Shown: one piece after another, positions 1-9,500 of the stretch
Position numbering within the stretch: position 1 is the first letter of the stretch
Layout of the letters: every line of letters starts with the position of its first letter
Origin: an uncultured Erysipelotrichaceae bacterium
Lineage (GTDB): Bacteria; Bacillota_I; Bacilli_A; Erysipelotrichales; Coprobacillaceae
NCBI GenBank assembly: GCA_900538465.1
Contig: UPXV01000030.1
Coordinates: 1-30,566 of the forward strand
Reading direction: 5' to 3'
Length of the DNA: 30,566 nucleotides
Position numbers and translations under genes: made by a program
The notes under the pieces: model-generated
Databases searched by the model: none
Told to the model about the DNA's origin: nothing
Seen by the model: only the letters and a program-made list of their open reading frames with translations

Positions 1-111
1 CTTCCCTCACTATATATATACAAAGATTTTTTTCATTTTTCTTTTTTTATTTGAAACTTTTTTAATTTTTTATTTCATAAATGAGAAAAGTTCAACATAT
101 AATATAAAGAA

Positions 112-141
112 TTGTCTTATATTGTATACAATTCATATAAA
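112..141 (+). promoter_or_regulatory. Putative serC promoter with a palindrome in its spacer
   Basis: A -35-like TTGTCT (112-117) is followed 18 bp later by a -10-like TATAAA (136-141). The spacer holds a perfect 12-bp palindrome, ATTGTATACAAT (121-132), which could be a repressor site; GTATAC-centred palindromes are typical of some GntR-family regulators. The surrounding 1-236 region is extremely AT-rich, so chance matches are likely. Nothing else was recognised upstream of serC. Confidence 0.4.
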
Positions 142-236
142 AATATTATAAAATTTGTAAAAAATAATAATATTGCTGGACAAATTTGTTTAAATCAAAT
201 ATAATGACAGCAACATTCAAAAAGGAGGGCGTCAAT

Positions 237-1322
237 ATGACACAAAAAAGAGTTTACAATTTTTCTGCAGGACCATCAACATTACCTGTACCCGTATTAG
301 AAAAAGTAGCTGCTCAAATGTTGAACTATAAAGATAGTGGAATGAGCGTTATGGAAATGAGTCATCGATCATCGTCCTATCTTGAAATCTTTAATGAAAC
401 AAAAGCTTTATTAAAAAAGGTTTTAAATATACCAGATAACTATAAGATTCTATTTATTCAAGGTGGAGCAACTCAACAGTTCTCTACAATTCCATTAAAC
501 TTATTAAAAAATGGAAAAGCAGATTATATTATTACTGGAGCTTTTTCAAAGAAAGCAGCTCAAGAAGCAAAAAAATTTGGTGATATTCATATTGCTTATG
601 ATGGTAGTGTGAATAACTTTAAACATATTCCAACACAAGATGAATTAGATTTAAGAGAAGATGCTTCATATGTTCATTTATGTGCAAATAACACAATCTA
701 TGGAACAGAATGGAAATATGTACCTGATACAAAAGGAGTTCCTATTGTTGCAGATATGTCTTCTAACATTTTATCTAAACCTATTAATGTAGCAGATTAT
801 GGTATGATTTATGCTGGTGCACAAAAGAACATGGGAATTGCTGGATTAGGAGTTGTTATTGTAAGAGAAGATTTAATTCAAGATCACAAGGAGAATATTC
901 CAGTTTTAATGGAATATAATACAATTGCTGATAATGATTCTATGTACAATACACCACCAACATTTTCTATTTATGTTTTAGGATTGGTTCTTGAATGGAT
1001 TGATTCATTGGGTGGATTAGAAGTTATGAAAAAGAAAAATGAAGAAAAAGCACAATTGTTATATGATTATCTAGATCAAACTGATTTCTATCAAACACAT
1101 AGTGATGCTGATAATCGTTCACTGATGAATGTGACATTTACATGTCCAAATAAAGATTTAGATGCAAAGTTTGTGAAAGAATCAATTGCAGCAGGAATGT
1201 CTAATTTAAAAGGACATCGTTCTGTAGGAGGAATCCGTGCTTCTATCTATAATGCAATGTCATTAGAAGGAGTAGAGACATTACTTGCATTTATGAAAAA
1301 ATTTGAAAAAGAAAATAAGTAG
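237..1322 (+). CDS. serC: Phosphoserine aminotransferase (SerC)
   Basis: This is a cytoplasmic PLP-dependent enzyme that converts 3-phosphohydroxypyruvate plus glutamate to 3-phosphoserine, the second step of serine synthesis. The N-terminal YNFSAGPSTLP block is the family hallmark. GGATQQF (about residues 76-82) and GAQKNMG around Lys197, the expected PLP Schiff-base lysine, follow in order. The C-terminal GHRSVGGIRASIYNA block is also typical. The start chosen is ATG at 237, preceded by a strong AAAGGAGGG (221-229) and giving 361 aa, the usual family length. An in-frame upstream ATG at 186 would add 17 residues without family similarity. The gene sits 8 bp before serA, so the two form an operon. 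Confidence 0.95.
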   Translation: MTQKRVYNFSAGPSTLPVPVLEKVAAQMLNYKDSGMSVMEMSHRSSSYLEIFNETKALLKKVLNIPDNYKILFIQGGATQQFSTIPLNLLKNGKADYIITGAFSKKAAQEAKKFGDIHIAYDGSVNNFKHIPTQDELDLREDASYVHLCANNTIYGTEWKYVPDTKGVPIVADMSSNILSKPINVADYGMIYAGAQKNMGIAGLGVVIVREDLIQDHKENIPVLMEYNTIADNDSMYNTPPTFSIYVLGLVLEWIDSLGGLEVMKKKNEEKAQLLYDYLDQTDFYQTHSDADNRSLMNVTFTCPNKDLDAKFVKESIAAGMSNLKGHRSVGGIRASIYNAMSLEGVETLLAFMKKFEKENK

Positions 1323-1330
1323 GTGAAATT

Positions 1331-2479
1331 ATGTATAAAATAAAATTATTAAATAAAATTTCTCCTGTTGGACTTGATATGTTTGGAGAAACATATCAAG
1401 TTGGAGAAAATGTAGAAGATGAAGATGGAATTTTAGTTCGTTCTGCATCATTGCATGAATATGCAATGAATGATCAACTAAAAGCAATCGCAAGAGCAGG
1501 GGCTGGTGTTAATAATATTCCTATTGATAAGTGTAGTGAAAAAGGAATAGTTGTTTTTAATACACCAGGAGCAAATGCTAATGCTGTTAAAGAGTTAGTA
1601 CTATGTGGTCTTTTCTTATCATCACGTAAGGTTATTGAGGGGATTGAATGGGTAAAAACCTTGAAAGATAAAGAAGATGCAGCAAAATTGGTTGAAAAGG
1701 GGAAAAGCCAATTTGTTGGACCTGAAATAGAAGGTAAAAAATTAGGGATTATTGGTTTAGGGGCTATTGGAGTCCATGTTGCAAATGCAGCTATTAAATT
1801 GGGGATGGAAGTTTATGGATATGATCCATATATTTCTGTTAATGCTGCATGGGGAATGAGCAAATGGGTTAAAAATGCTCAAAATATGGAAACAATCTTT
1901 AAAGAATGTGACTATATTACATTACATGCTCCAAGTACAAAAGAAACAAAAGGCATCATCAATAAAGAAAATATTGAAATCATGAAAGATGGTGTACGTA
2001 TACTTAACTTTGCAAGAGGAGATCTTGTAAATACACAAGATGTTTTGCAAGCAGTTCAAGAAGGAAAAATTGCAAAATATGTTACAGATTTTGCAACTAA
2101 TGATCTTATAGATCAAGAAAATGTGATTGTCATACCTCACTTGGGAGCATCAACTCCTGAATCAGAAGATAACTGTGCAGGTATGGCAGTTAATGAAATG
2201 AAGGATTATCTAGAGAGTGGTAATATTGTGAATTCGGTCAACTTCCCAACAATAAATGAACCACGAACAACCAAATATCGTATTTGTTTAATTCATAAAA
2301 ATGTACCAAACATGCTCGCACAATTTGCTACTCTACTGGCTAATCAACAAATTAATATTGAAAACATGGTTAATAAAGCAAAAGGAGACTATGCTTATAC
2401 AATCATTGAAACAAATGATCTCGTTGGTATAGATGAATTAAATGCTTTAGAAAATGTTATTAAAGTGAGGGTTATATAA
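1331..2479 (+). CDS. serA: D-3-phosphoglycerate dehydrogenase with ACT domain (SerA)
   Basis: This enzyme oxidises 3-phosphoglycerate to 3-phosphohydroxypyruvate with NAD, feeding SerC. At 382 aa it is the short form. It has a split substrate-binding domain, a Rossmann NAD-binding core with GLGAIG at 142-147, the active-site arginine in FARGDLVN (Arg229) and the active-site histidine in PHLGAST (His270). A C-terminal ACT domain from about residue 310 (ICLIHKNVPNML) probably gives serine feedback. The position where I would expect the catalytic Glu appears to be Asp258, though this alignment is by eye. The start ATG follows AGGTGAAA. It is the second and last gene of the serCA unit. No serB phosphatase is seen nearby. 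Confidence 0.93.
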   Translation: MYKIKLLNKISPVGLDMFGETYQVGENVEDEDGILVRSASLHEYAMNDQLKAIARAGAGVNNIPIDKCSEKGIVVFNTPGANANAVKELVLCGLFLSSRKVIEGIEWVKTLKDKEDAAKLVEKGKSQFVGPEIEGKKLGIIGLGAIGVHVANAAIKLGMEVYGYDPYISVNAAWGMSKWVKNAQNMETIFKECDYITLHAPSTKETKGIINKENIEIMKDGVRILNFARGDLVNTQDVLQAVQEGKIAKYVTDFATNDLIDQENVIVIPHLGASTPESEDNCAGMAVNEMKDYLESGNIVNSVNFPTINEPRTTKYRICLIHKNVPNMLAQFATLLANQQINIENMVNKAKGDYAYTIIETNDLVGIDELNALENVIKVRVI

Positions 2480-2490
2480 TAGAATAAAAG

Positions 2491-2520
2491 CTCAAAGTCT
2501 TAATTGATTTTGAGTTTTTG
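2491..2520 (+). terminator. Rho-independent terminator after serA
   Basis: A 9-bp stem, CTCAAAGTC (2491-2499) with GATTTTGAG (2506-2514) including one G-U pair, closes a 6-nt loop and runs into TTTTTG. It lies just after the serA stop. Confidence 0.85.
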
Positions 2521-2546
2521 TTTGTTCATAAATTCACAAAACTTTA

Positions 2547-2575
2547 TTGAAAGCGTTATAGTTTTTTGATATAAT
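2547..2575 (+). promoter_or_regulatory. Sigma-A promoter of the first surface-protein gene, with cre-like overlap
   Basis: TTGAAA (2547-2552), exactly 17 bp, then TATAAT (2570-2575): a near-perfect vegetative promoter. The sequence at 2548-2561 (TGAAAGCGTTATAG) matches 12 of 14 positions of the Bacillus CcpA catabolite site TGWAANCGNTNWCA and overlaps the -35 box, so carbon repression is possible. Transcription from here leaves a leader of about 300 nt before the GTG at 2881. Confidence 0.75.
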
Positions 2576-2581
2576 AGGCTT

Positions 2582-2880
2582 GTACCAAATGGTATGGTTG
2601 TAGTTTGTAACATACCTACAATTGATACTAGAAAACAAATTACTTTCAACCCTTTATAAAAAGAAAAGCATACATATCAAAATATCTAATAATTGTCTTT
2701 TTTAGAAAACAATTTGTTCCAAAAAGTAGACAAAAAGTGACAATTTTCTTATTTTCATAACTATGAGAATTGCTTTCTTTTTATTTATATGTGCATTTCA
2801 ATTTTGAAAGTAATTTAAAGTATGGGAAGGAGTGATTGGGGAAAAAGATTTATCTCACAAAAAAAGGAGTGTGATGAAAA
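2582..2880 (+). other. Long 5' leader of the first surface-protein gene
   Basis: About 300 nt lie between the predicted transcription start and the GTG. Short hairpins are visible: TACCA/TGGTA at about 2583-2594, TTGTAG/CTACAA at about 2597-2620 and AATTGT/ACAATT at about 2692-2715. I recognise no known riboswitch class. A 20-codon frame from ATG 2822 ends in a TGA that overlaps the GTG start (GTGA), but it has no good ribosome site. Confidence 0.4.
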
Positions 2881-5800
2881 GTGAGAAAGTTTTTAAATAA
2901 AATAGGGATATTTATTGTTTCACTGACTATGATTCTTTCAACAGTGGGAATGGCAGGTATTCGTGAAGTTAAAGCTGCAGATACTGATAACTATTTGCAA
3001 GTTGATGCATTTGAATCTGGAAATTGGCAAGAGCATCCTTTTGTCAAGATTTCAGATGTGAGTTTAGTTGTAAACGGTCAAACTCATATAGGTATTCATG
3101 CTGTAAATGATCGTGATTACTTTTATTTTAATACTCTTGGTACTAGTTATAATAATTGGGGAGAGTTAGTAACTTTAACTACTGGAAATATTTATCTCCA
3201 ATATAAGTATAAAGGGGATAGCTACAAATTAAATTTAAAAGATACAAGATACACTAACTATACTACTGGATATCCTGGTAATCCTAATCCTGTAACAACC
3301 GAGTATTTTACGGCCAATGCTGGCACTGTTAAGGCAGGACATATTTGGTTATCATCTCAATCTGCAATAGATTCTATGGTTTATAATTTTTATACAACTG
3401 ATAACATTGTTGGTAAAACAGGTAATGAAAATAAGATGAATGCTGCTTACGATAGCAGTACAGGTTATTTAACATGGGATTGTAAAAGTATAGGTAATAT
3501 TGATGTATATGATTCTGCAGCAGCAACAACTCCTATTATAAGCAAATCGAATTTCAATCGTTTTTTTACGAAGATCTACTTTTCAAATGAGACTGATTTT
3601 TCAGAAGCAAAGAAAAGTAATGAAATTGGCGGTCTAAATGTAGGAGGAGCGAAACCTACTACAGAGTATTGTTCAACATCTACAATAAATCCATATATTA
3701 ATATTAAAAGATTTTTAAATGATAACATGAACAGTGTTAATGCTGATAATTGTAAATATATTTGGATTGAAGTTTCTCCATGTGATATAACTGCAGTCTT
3801 ACCAGAACTACAAGGTGGGAAAAAAGTAGTAAATATTCGTATTGATAGAGATATTGTGTTTAAGAAAGAAATTACTCCTATTGTTGATCAAACATTTGAT
3901 CCTAAAAATCCAGTAACACCTGCTCTTACAATTAAAGTAGATGATAAGAAGTTAGAGGCTGGAAAAGATTATAATGTTACATATGAAAACAATAAAAATG
4001 CTGGAACTGCAAAAGCTAAGATTACATATATAGGTAATTATGCATACCTTGGAACAGAAGATGTTTCTTTCGAAATTGTTGCTAAAACTTTAACAGATAG
4101 TGATGTAATTGTAGCTGATGTTCCTACTCAGGATTATACTGGAAATGAAATTAAACCTACTCCAAAAGTTACATTAACTGATGGAACTGAGTTAAATTAT
4201 ACAGTTGCTTATAGTAATAATAAAGAACCAGGAACTGCTACTATTACTTATACACTAATAGGTAATTATTCTGGAACAATTACAAAAACATTTAAGATTG
4301 ATTACAACAAAAATGTAAAAGATGCATTAGCTATGATAAAAGATAATGGTAAAATCATTACAAATGCAGATCAAAATAATTGTGATCAAATCTTAAGTGC
4401 AAAAGTTGCTTATGATGCATTAAGTGTAGCGGATAAAGCTGCATTTAATAAAGCTTTAAAAGAAGCTGGTGGAACAACTTTTGAGGATTTATATTTAGGT
4501 GCTCAAGCTGAAAAATTCTTGAATGATTATGCTACTGATAAAAATGGAAAACGTTATAACTCAGTTAATGGAGTTAATTATGCACAAATCCATGATGGAG
4601 ATGTAGCAGAAAAAGGAAATTATTCTAACCTTGACGCAAAATTAAAGAACGCAATCAATGATCGTTTATCTAGTACAGCTGGAACTACTTATGATAATTT
4701 ATTAAATGCTGCTACTGATTTAAACAATAAAGCAAATGATTTCATTGCTAAATATGTTACTGAAAACAAGGCAACTATTAAAGCAGTTACAGCTGATAAT
4801 TATAAGACTATTCTAGGTGGTTCTGATGAATGGGATAAATTATCACAAGATGAAAAAGATGCTATTAACACAGCATTACTTGCTGAAAAAGATGGTGTTT
4901 CTTATGATGATTTATTAAAAGCTGCTCAAACTGTTGAAGAACATGCTAATGACTTTATTAAGAACTATGTTTCAGATGATGAAGGAAATATCTATAAAGC
5001 AGCAACTGCTGAAAATTATGAACAAATACTTTCTGGTAAAGATTCATGGGATAAATTAACTTCAGATGAAAAAGATGCAATTAATGCAATCTTAACTGCT
5101 GATGGTGGTAAAACTTATGAAGCTTTATTAGAAGAAGTAGAAACTATCAATGAACATGTTAATGACTTTATTAAGAATTATGTTTCAGATGAAAAAGGAA
5201 ATGTCTATAAAGTAGCAACTGCTCAAAATTATGGACAACTTCTCAATGGTAAATCAACTTGGGAAGGTTATACACAAGAAGAAAAAGATGCAATCAATGC
5301 AATCTTAGTCGCTAAAGGTGGAAAAACTTATGAAGAATTATTGAAGAGTGCAGAAGCATTATTCGATAATACAGTTGATTTTATCGTTAAATATTTAGCA
5401 GATGATAAAGGAAATATCTATAAAGCAGCAACTGCTCAAAATTATGCTCAAATCCTATCAGGAAAAGATGCATGGGATAAATTAAGTCAAGAAGAAAAAG
5501 ATGCAATTAATACAGTCTTAACATACAATGGTGGAAAGACATATGAAGAATTATTAAAGATTTCAGAAACATTAGAAACAAATTCAACAAGCTTTATTAA
5601 GAAATATGTATCTAATGATAAAGGAATCTATAAAGTTGCAACAAAAGACAACTATGCACAAATTCTATCTGGAAAAGCAGAATGGGATAAGATGACACAA
5701 GATCAAAAAGATGCAATCAATGCAATCTTACTTGCCAATGGTGGAAAAGCTTATGATGACTTGTTGAAACAAGCTGAAGAAATTAAAAAATCAGTGAAAA

Positions 5801-5898
5801 CAGGTGATGATAATGAAATCTTACCATTAGGTATTCTTATGGTATCATCATTATTGTTAGGTGGATATGAAATCTTAAGAAAGAAAAAGAGAGCATAA
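2881..5898 (+). CDS. Secreted repeat-containing surface protein with Ig-like domains and sorting-like tail
   Basis: I do not recognise the specific family; it looks like a cell-wall protein of 1005 aa. It has a signal peptide (positive RKFLNK, hydrophobic core, cleavage near VKA-AD at 32-33), then an unrecognised region of about 300 residues. Two Ig-like beta repeats follow (DYNVTYENNKNAGTA and YTVAYSNNKEPGTA with GNYxGT turns, about residues 335-477). After these come helical repeats, two diverged and then five regular 70-71 aa units with the core EKDAINAIL and GGKTYEELL. The end is SVKTGD, a hydrophobic span and RKKKRA. SVKTGD resembles the KTGD-type sortase signals of gut Firmicutes rather than canonical LPxTG. 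The start is GTG 2881, 11-15 nt after AAAAAGGAG. Adhesion or a structural role is inference. Confidence 0.8.
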   Translation: MRKFLNKIGIFIVSLTMILSTVGMAGIREVKAADTDNYLQVDAFESGNWQEHPFVKISDVSLVVNGQTHIGIHAVNDRDYFYFNTLGTSYNNWGELVTLTTGNIYLQYKYKGDSYKLNLKDTRYTNYTTGYPGNPNPVTTEYFTANAGTVKAGHIWLSSQSAIDSMVYNFYTTDNIVGKTGNENKMNAAYDSSTGYLTWDCKSIGNIDVYDSAAATTPIISKSNFNRFFTKIYFSNETDFSEAKKSNEIGGLNVGGAKPTTEYCSTSTINPYINIKRFLNDNMNSVNADNCKYIWIEVSPCDITAVLPELQGGKKVVNIRIDRDIVFKKEITPIVDQTFDPKNPVTPALTIKVDDKKLEAGKDYNVTYENNKNAGTAKAKITYIGNYAYLGTEDVSFEIVAKTLTDSDVIVADVPTQDYTGNEIKPTPKVTLTDGTELNYTVAYSNNKEPGTATITYTLIGNYSGTITKTFKIDYNKNVKDALAMIKDNGKIITNADQNNCDQILSAKVAYDALSVADKAAFNKALKEAGGTTFEDLYLGAQAEKFLNDYATDKNGKRYNSVNGVNYAQIHDGDVAEKGNYSNLDAKLKNAINDRLSSTAGTTYDNLLNAATDLNNKANDFIAKYVTENKATIKAVTADNYKTILGGSDEWDKLSQDEKDAINTALLAEKDGVSYDDLLKAAQTVEEHANDFIKNYVSDDEGNIYKAATAENYEQILSGKDSWDKLTSDEKDAINAILTADGGKTYEALLEEVETINEHVNDFIKNYVSDEKGNVYKVATAQNYGQLLNGKSTWEGYTQEEKDAINAILVAKGGKTYEELLKSAEALFDNTVDFIVKYLADDKGNIYKAATAQNYAQILSGKDAWDKLSQEEKDAINTVLTYNGGKTYEELLKISETLETNSTSFIKKYVSNDKGIYKVATKDNYAQILSGKAEWDKMTQDQKDAINAILLANGGKAYDDLLKQAEEIKKSVKTGDDNEILPLGILMVSSLLLGGYEILRKKKRA
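4732..5793 (+). repeat. Array of five 71-aa (213-bp) tandem repeats in the first surface gene
   Basis: Units begin at 4732, 4945, 5158, 5371 and 5584; the last is one codon shorter. Each encodes xDFIxxYVSDdKGNxYK, then NYxQILSGK, a conserved Trp, EKDAIN and GGKTYEELL. Two more diverged units appear to precede 4732. DNA similarity between the units is moderate, so this array is old compared with the one in the next gene. Confidence 0.88.
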
Positions 5899-5906
5899 GT
5901 TCATTT

Positions 5907-5955
5907 AAAGCTATAACAAATAAAGATTTATATCTTTAAGCGTTATAGCTTTTTT
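5907..5955 (+). terminator. Terminator after the first surface-protein gene
   Basis: An 11-bp outer stem, AAAGCTATAAC (5907-5917) with GTTATAGCTTT (5942-5952), encloses an inner perfect hairpin TAAAGAT/ATCTTTA (5921-5938) and ends in a T run. The GTTATAG arm recurs in the terminator of the second surface gene. Confidence 0.85.
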
Positions 5956-6006
5956 ACTTTTCATATTATATCTATTGTTTGTTGTAAGATAATTAAGAAG
6001 AAAAAG

Positions 6007-6041
6007 CGCTTAAACTAGAATAAAGTTTAAGTGTTTTTTTC
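6007..6041 (+). terminator. Second, probably bidirectional hairpin terminator
   Basis: CGCTTAAACT (6007-6016) pairs with AGTTTAAGTG (6024-6033), with one G-U pair. It is followed by seven T and preceded by AAAAAG, so it could stop transcription from both sides. It insulates the next promoter from read-through. Confidence 0.7.
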
Positions 6042-6120
6042 TGTTATTAGAGACAAGAATATTATTAAGTTTATATTATTTTGTTTTATTTTTATATTGG
6101 TAGGAATGTCATATATATTA

Positions 6121-6150
6121 TTGACAGAATCACACGGGGGGGGGTATAAT
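6121..6150 (+). promoter_or_regulatory. Consensus promoter with a nine-G tract in the spacer (candidate phase-variable switch)
   Basis: TTGACA (6121-6126) is a perfect -35 and TATAAT (6145-6150) a perfect -10. They are separated by 18 bp, half of which is an unbroken run of nine G (6136-6144). In an AT-rich genome such a tract is very unlikely by chance. Slippage of one G would change the spacer to 17 (stronger) or 19 (weaker), the arrangement known from Neisseria porA and similar genes. It drives the lectin-like surface protein at 6511 through a leader of about 350 nt. Confidence 0.8.
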
Positions 6151-6156
6151 TAAGGT

Positions 6157-6510
6157 GTACTATAAGGGTTGAGGTAGCGAAAATAAGCAGAAACCCAAAA
6201 AATCTTTAAATATTGAATTGTTAAATTATATGAGTAAGTACTGAAAGGATAATAAGAATATAAAATTATGCTTTTTTATTTATGATGAGCTTGTCCATTA
6301 TAGTACTGTGTTCTTATCTGTTTTAAGATAACTTTACAAATTCATAGAACTTATTTTTTTAGTTTAATTTAATGATTTTACAGTAGTACAAAAGAGTACT
6401 CATTTATTATGTCAAAGGATAATAAAAGGGAAAATATGATATAAAGGGGGACGAATATTGATAAAAAAGAAAATGTTTACTGTTTTGGAAAAAAGGAGTG
6501 AAATAATATC
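6157..6510 (+). other. Long 5' leader of the lectin-like surface protein gene
   Basis: This leader of about 350 nt has several possible hairpins: GGGTT (6166-6170) with AACCC (6192-6196), TTATCT/AGATAA around 6313-6330, and AGTAC/GTACT around 6385-6400. I recognise no known riboswitch or leader RNA family. The 3' end carries a possible small leader ORF, listed separately. Confidence 0.4.
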
Positions 6511-6514
6511 ATGA
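6458..6514 (+). CDS. Possible 18-codon leader peptide coupled to the surface-protein start
   Basis: A TTG at 6458 follows AAAGGGGG (6444-6450) at a 7-nt spacing and opens 18 codons, rich in Lys and Ile. The TGA stop (6512-6514) overlaps the ATG of the next gene as ATGA. The ribosome site of the large gene lies inside this frame and is unusually far (12 nt) from its ATG, so translational coupling would make sense. It could equally be a chance frame; no homology is claimed. Confidence 0.25.
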   Translation: MIKKKMFTVLEKRSEIIS

Positions 6515-9500
6515 AGAAAAAAACAAAACAAAAAACAGTATTGGGACTTTTAAGTGCGGTGGTGTTAAGTTTAGCAATTGGTTTTTCAACTGGAGAGACA
6601 TCAGTACAAGCTGCCACAAATTTAACAATGGGGAAGGTAAATTGGTTGACAAGTGACCAATTTAATTTTTCTGATTTGGATATTGGAACAACAGAAAGTA
6701 TTAAAACAGTTATTGTGTCTTTAAATAAGAAATCGCTTATTGAGAGTTCTATTGATAGAACTGGAAAAACAATGAATACTAATATTGATAGAACGATGTA
6801 TACTTTTACTTATACCAATAAAGCAAAACCAGAAACTGTTGAAACTTTTTTGAGAAATTTAAAATTTAGTTATTTAAATGGTCAAACTATAAATATTGTT
6901 CTGGATGCTAATGAAACAAATATTCCTAATAATGCTGCAATGACAAATGGTACTGGTAAATTGGCTGGACATTATTATATGTATGTTCCAGATAATACTA
7001 AAATACCTTGGACTACTGCATATAATAATGCAAAGTCATTTAGTTATTTAGGTATGAAAGGATATCTTGCCACAATAACAAGTCAAGAAGAAGATAAATT
7101 ATTACAAAATATTTCTATGGCAGGTGCATGGTCTGGAGGAACAAGAATATTATCAAATGGAGATTCTGGAAATCTGTTGAGTGACCCTACAAATGTTGCT
7201 TTAACTTATCGAGTAAAAGATATGAGTGATTTACAAGGTTATACTCTTGCTCAAAGAAGAGATGCTTTTTATTGGGCATGTGGTCCTGAAGCTACTTCTA
7301 AAATGGTATACCAAAACTGGTATGAAGGTAGTGATACTATAGAACCGAATTCGGGAAATATACAAGGCGATATTGAAGCATATATGCAAGTTAATTATAG
7401 TTCAAATGGTCAATATAAATGGAATGATTTGTCAAATTCGCAACCTGCTGGGGCTTTTGTTTCTGGATATTTTGTTGAATTTGGTGGGTATGGAGACAGA
7501 GATCCTGGATTTGTAAATGGAAATACTGGGAAGCCTCTTGCAACAGGTAGTGCTGTTATACAATCTAATACAGTTAAAGTATTAAGTGTTTATAACAATA
7601 GTTCATTCTCAGCATCAACTAATCCTAATTCTGTTATTACAGGACAACCATTAAATCTTCAAGTAATAACAAAGGCAGGGTGGACACTTGAAAAAAATGA
7701 TATTGAAGTCATAATAGGTGGTACTCCTCTACCTGCAGAGGGTTACTCAATTGACGATAAGGGGAATATTTCTATTCCTGCAGAGAAAATCAATGGAAAT
7801 GTAGTTGTTCATCTTTCTCCAAAATTAGATTGGTATACTGGTAACAATGTTGATTTAAATAAATATTTAAAAGCCACATCAGTTACTAAAGATGATTTAA
7901 CAAGATTAAAAGAATTAAAAAATGACTGGGTCAATTTTGGTATTAATTCTGATGAAAAAAAATATGTTTCTTCTAAAACAGGAGTAACTGTTGATGAAAT
8001 TGATAAAAAGTTAGATGCTATGGTAGAAGCAAGTACTTTTGCAAATGACAAAGCAGCTGGTATTGAACTAATTAACTCAATCACTTCAGTTAATCCAAAT
8101 ACTGATGAAACAATTCGTATGACTATATCAAATGTAAGAGAAGCATATGAAGCTTTATCTCCTAGAGCTAAAACTTATTTACCTAATTTAAATAAGAAGT
8201 TAACTGATTTAGAAAAGGCACAAGAATATTGTGATAAGTATAAAGATGTTTACAATTCTACATATGCAAATAAAGATATGTTAAGTATGTTACGAGATTT
8301 TGAAACGGATTATAATAAATTAACTCCTGATCAACAAAGTTTAGTAGCAGATACTTATGCAAAACTTAAAAAAATGAATAAAGCAGCAGAAATGTTAAAT
8401 CAACATGATGGTATTATTGCTAGTAAACCAGCATTTACTTTTGATTGTGATGTTGATAACGTCGGTAGTTCAATTGATAATGCAATAAGAGATTTAGGGA
8501 CAGTAACATTTATTGATCCAGCTATAACTACAGATTTAAATAATAAATTATTGGCAAAAGATTGGGCATTGATAAATATAGAAATTATTAATAAGAAAAC
8601 TCCAATGACTATTAGTGATTTAGATGTAATTCAAAATGCATTAACTTCTTATAATCAATTAAATGATAAAGTTAAAGAACAGATTGATACAAAAATATAT
8701 TCTGATCTAAATGACAAATTAGCAGCAGCAAAATGGAATGAAACACATAAAGATATTATTGCTAATAAAGGGCCAATGAAAGCAACTGATGTTCCTGCAA
8801 TTGAAGCTGCTTTAAATGCTTACAAAAAATTAGATGAGTCAGAACAAAAATATGTGGATCAAAATATTGTTACAGAATTGCAAAATAAATTGGCAGCAGC
8901 AAAATGGAATGAAACGCATAAAGATATTATTGCTAATAAAGGGCCAATGAAAGCAACTGATTTAGGTGCAGTGAATAAAGCTTTATCTGATTATGAAAAA
9001 TTGAAAAATGCTGAAAAAGCATATGTAGACAATACAATTGTTGTCAATCTTAAAGATAAACAAGTTGCAAGTCAATTCTTAACTGATAATCCAGTTCTTG
9101 CAAAAGATGCTAAAGAATTAAGTTATAAAGATTTAGATGATTTAACAAAAGCATCATCTGACTATGTTAATCTAACAGAAAATCAAAAGGCATTGGTTGA
9201 TGAACCAACAAAACTTATTATTAAAGCAACTGATGATGCAAACAAATGGTTAAAAGATAATCACGATATTATTGCAAAGAAAACAGTTGATAAAGATGAT
9301 ATGACTGCTATTGATAAGGCTTTGAAATCTTATGAAGCATTATCAGAAGATGCAAAGAGATTAATTGATCCAAGTATTGTTTCTAATTTAAATGCTAAGA
9401 AAAAAGCTGCAAATTGGGCTAAAGATCATGATGGAATTATTTCAAAAGATCCAAAAGATATTACAGCTAAAGATTTAGATGATTTAAGAAACGCAATGAA

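Noticed and set aside
1..111. AT runs and TATATATA that could be a promoter, origin or curved DNA
   Set aside because: Simple low-complexity AT sequence without DnaA boxes, clear -35/-10 spacing or hairpins. Nothing beyond AT richness can be supported.
1922..2140. Reverse-strand open frame inside serA
   Set aside because: It lies wholly within a conserved enzyme gene, has no ribosome site and no recognisable protein pattern.
6133..6146. G tract as a sequencing or assembly artefact
   Set aside because: This cannot be fully excluded without reads, but its exact position between two perfect promoter boxes argues for a real, functional tract.
7809..8084. Reverse-strand 91-aa open frame within the lectin-like gene
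   Set aside because: It is the shadow of a helical coding region with no ribosome site or family pattern.
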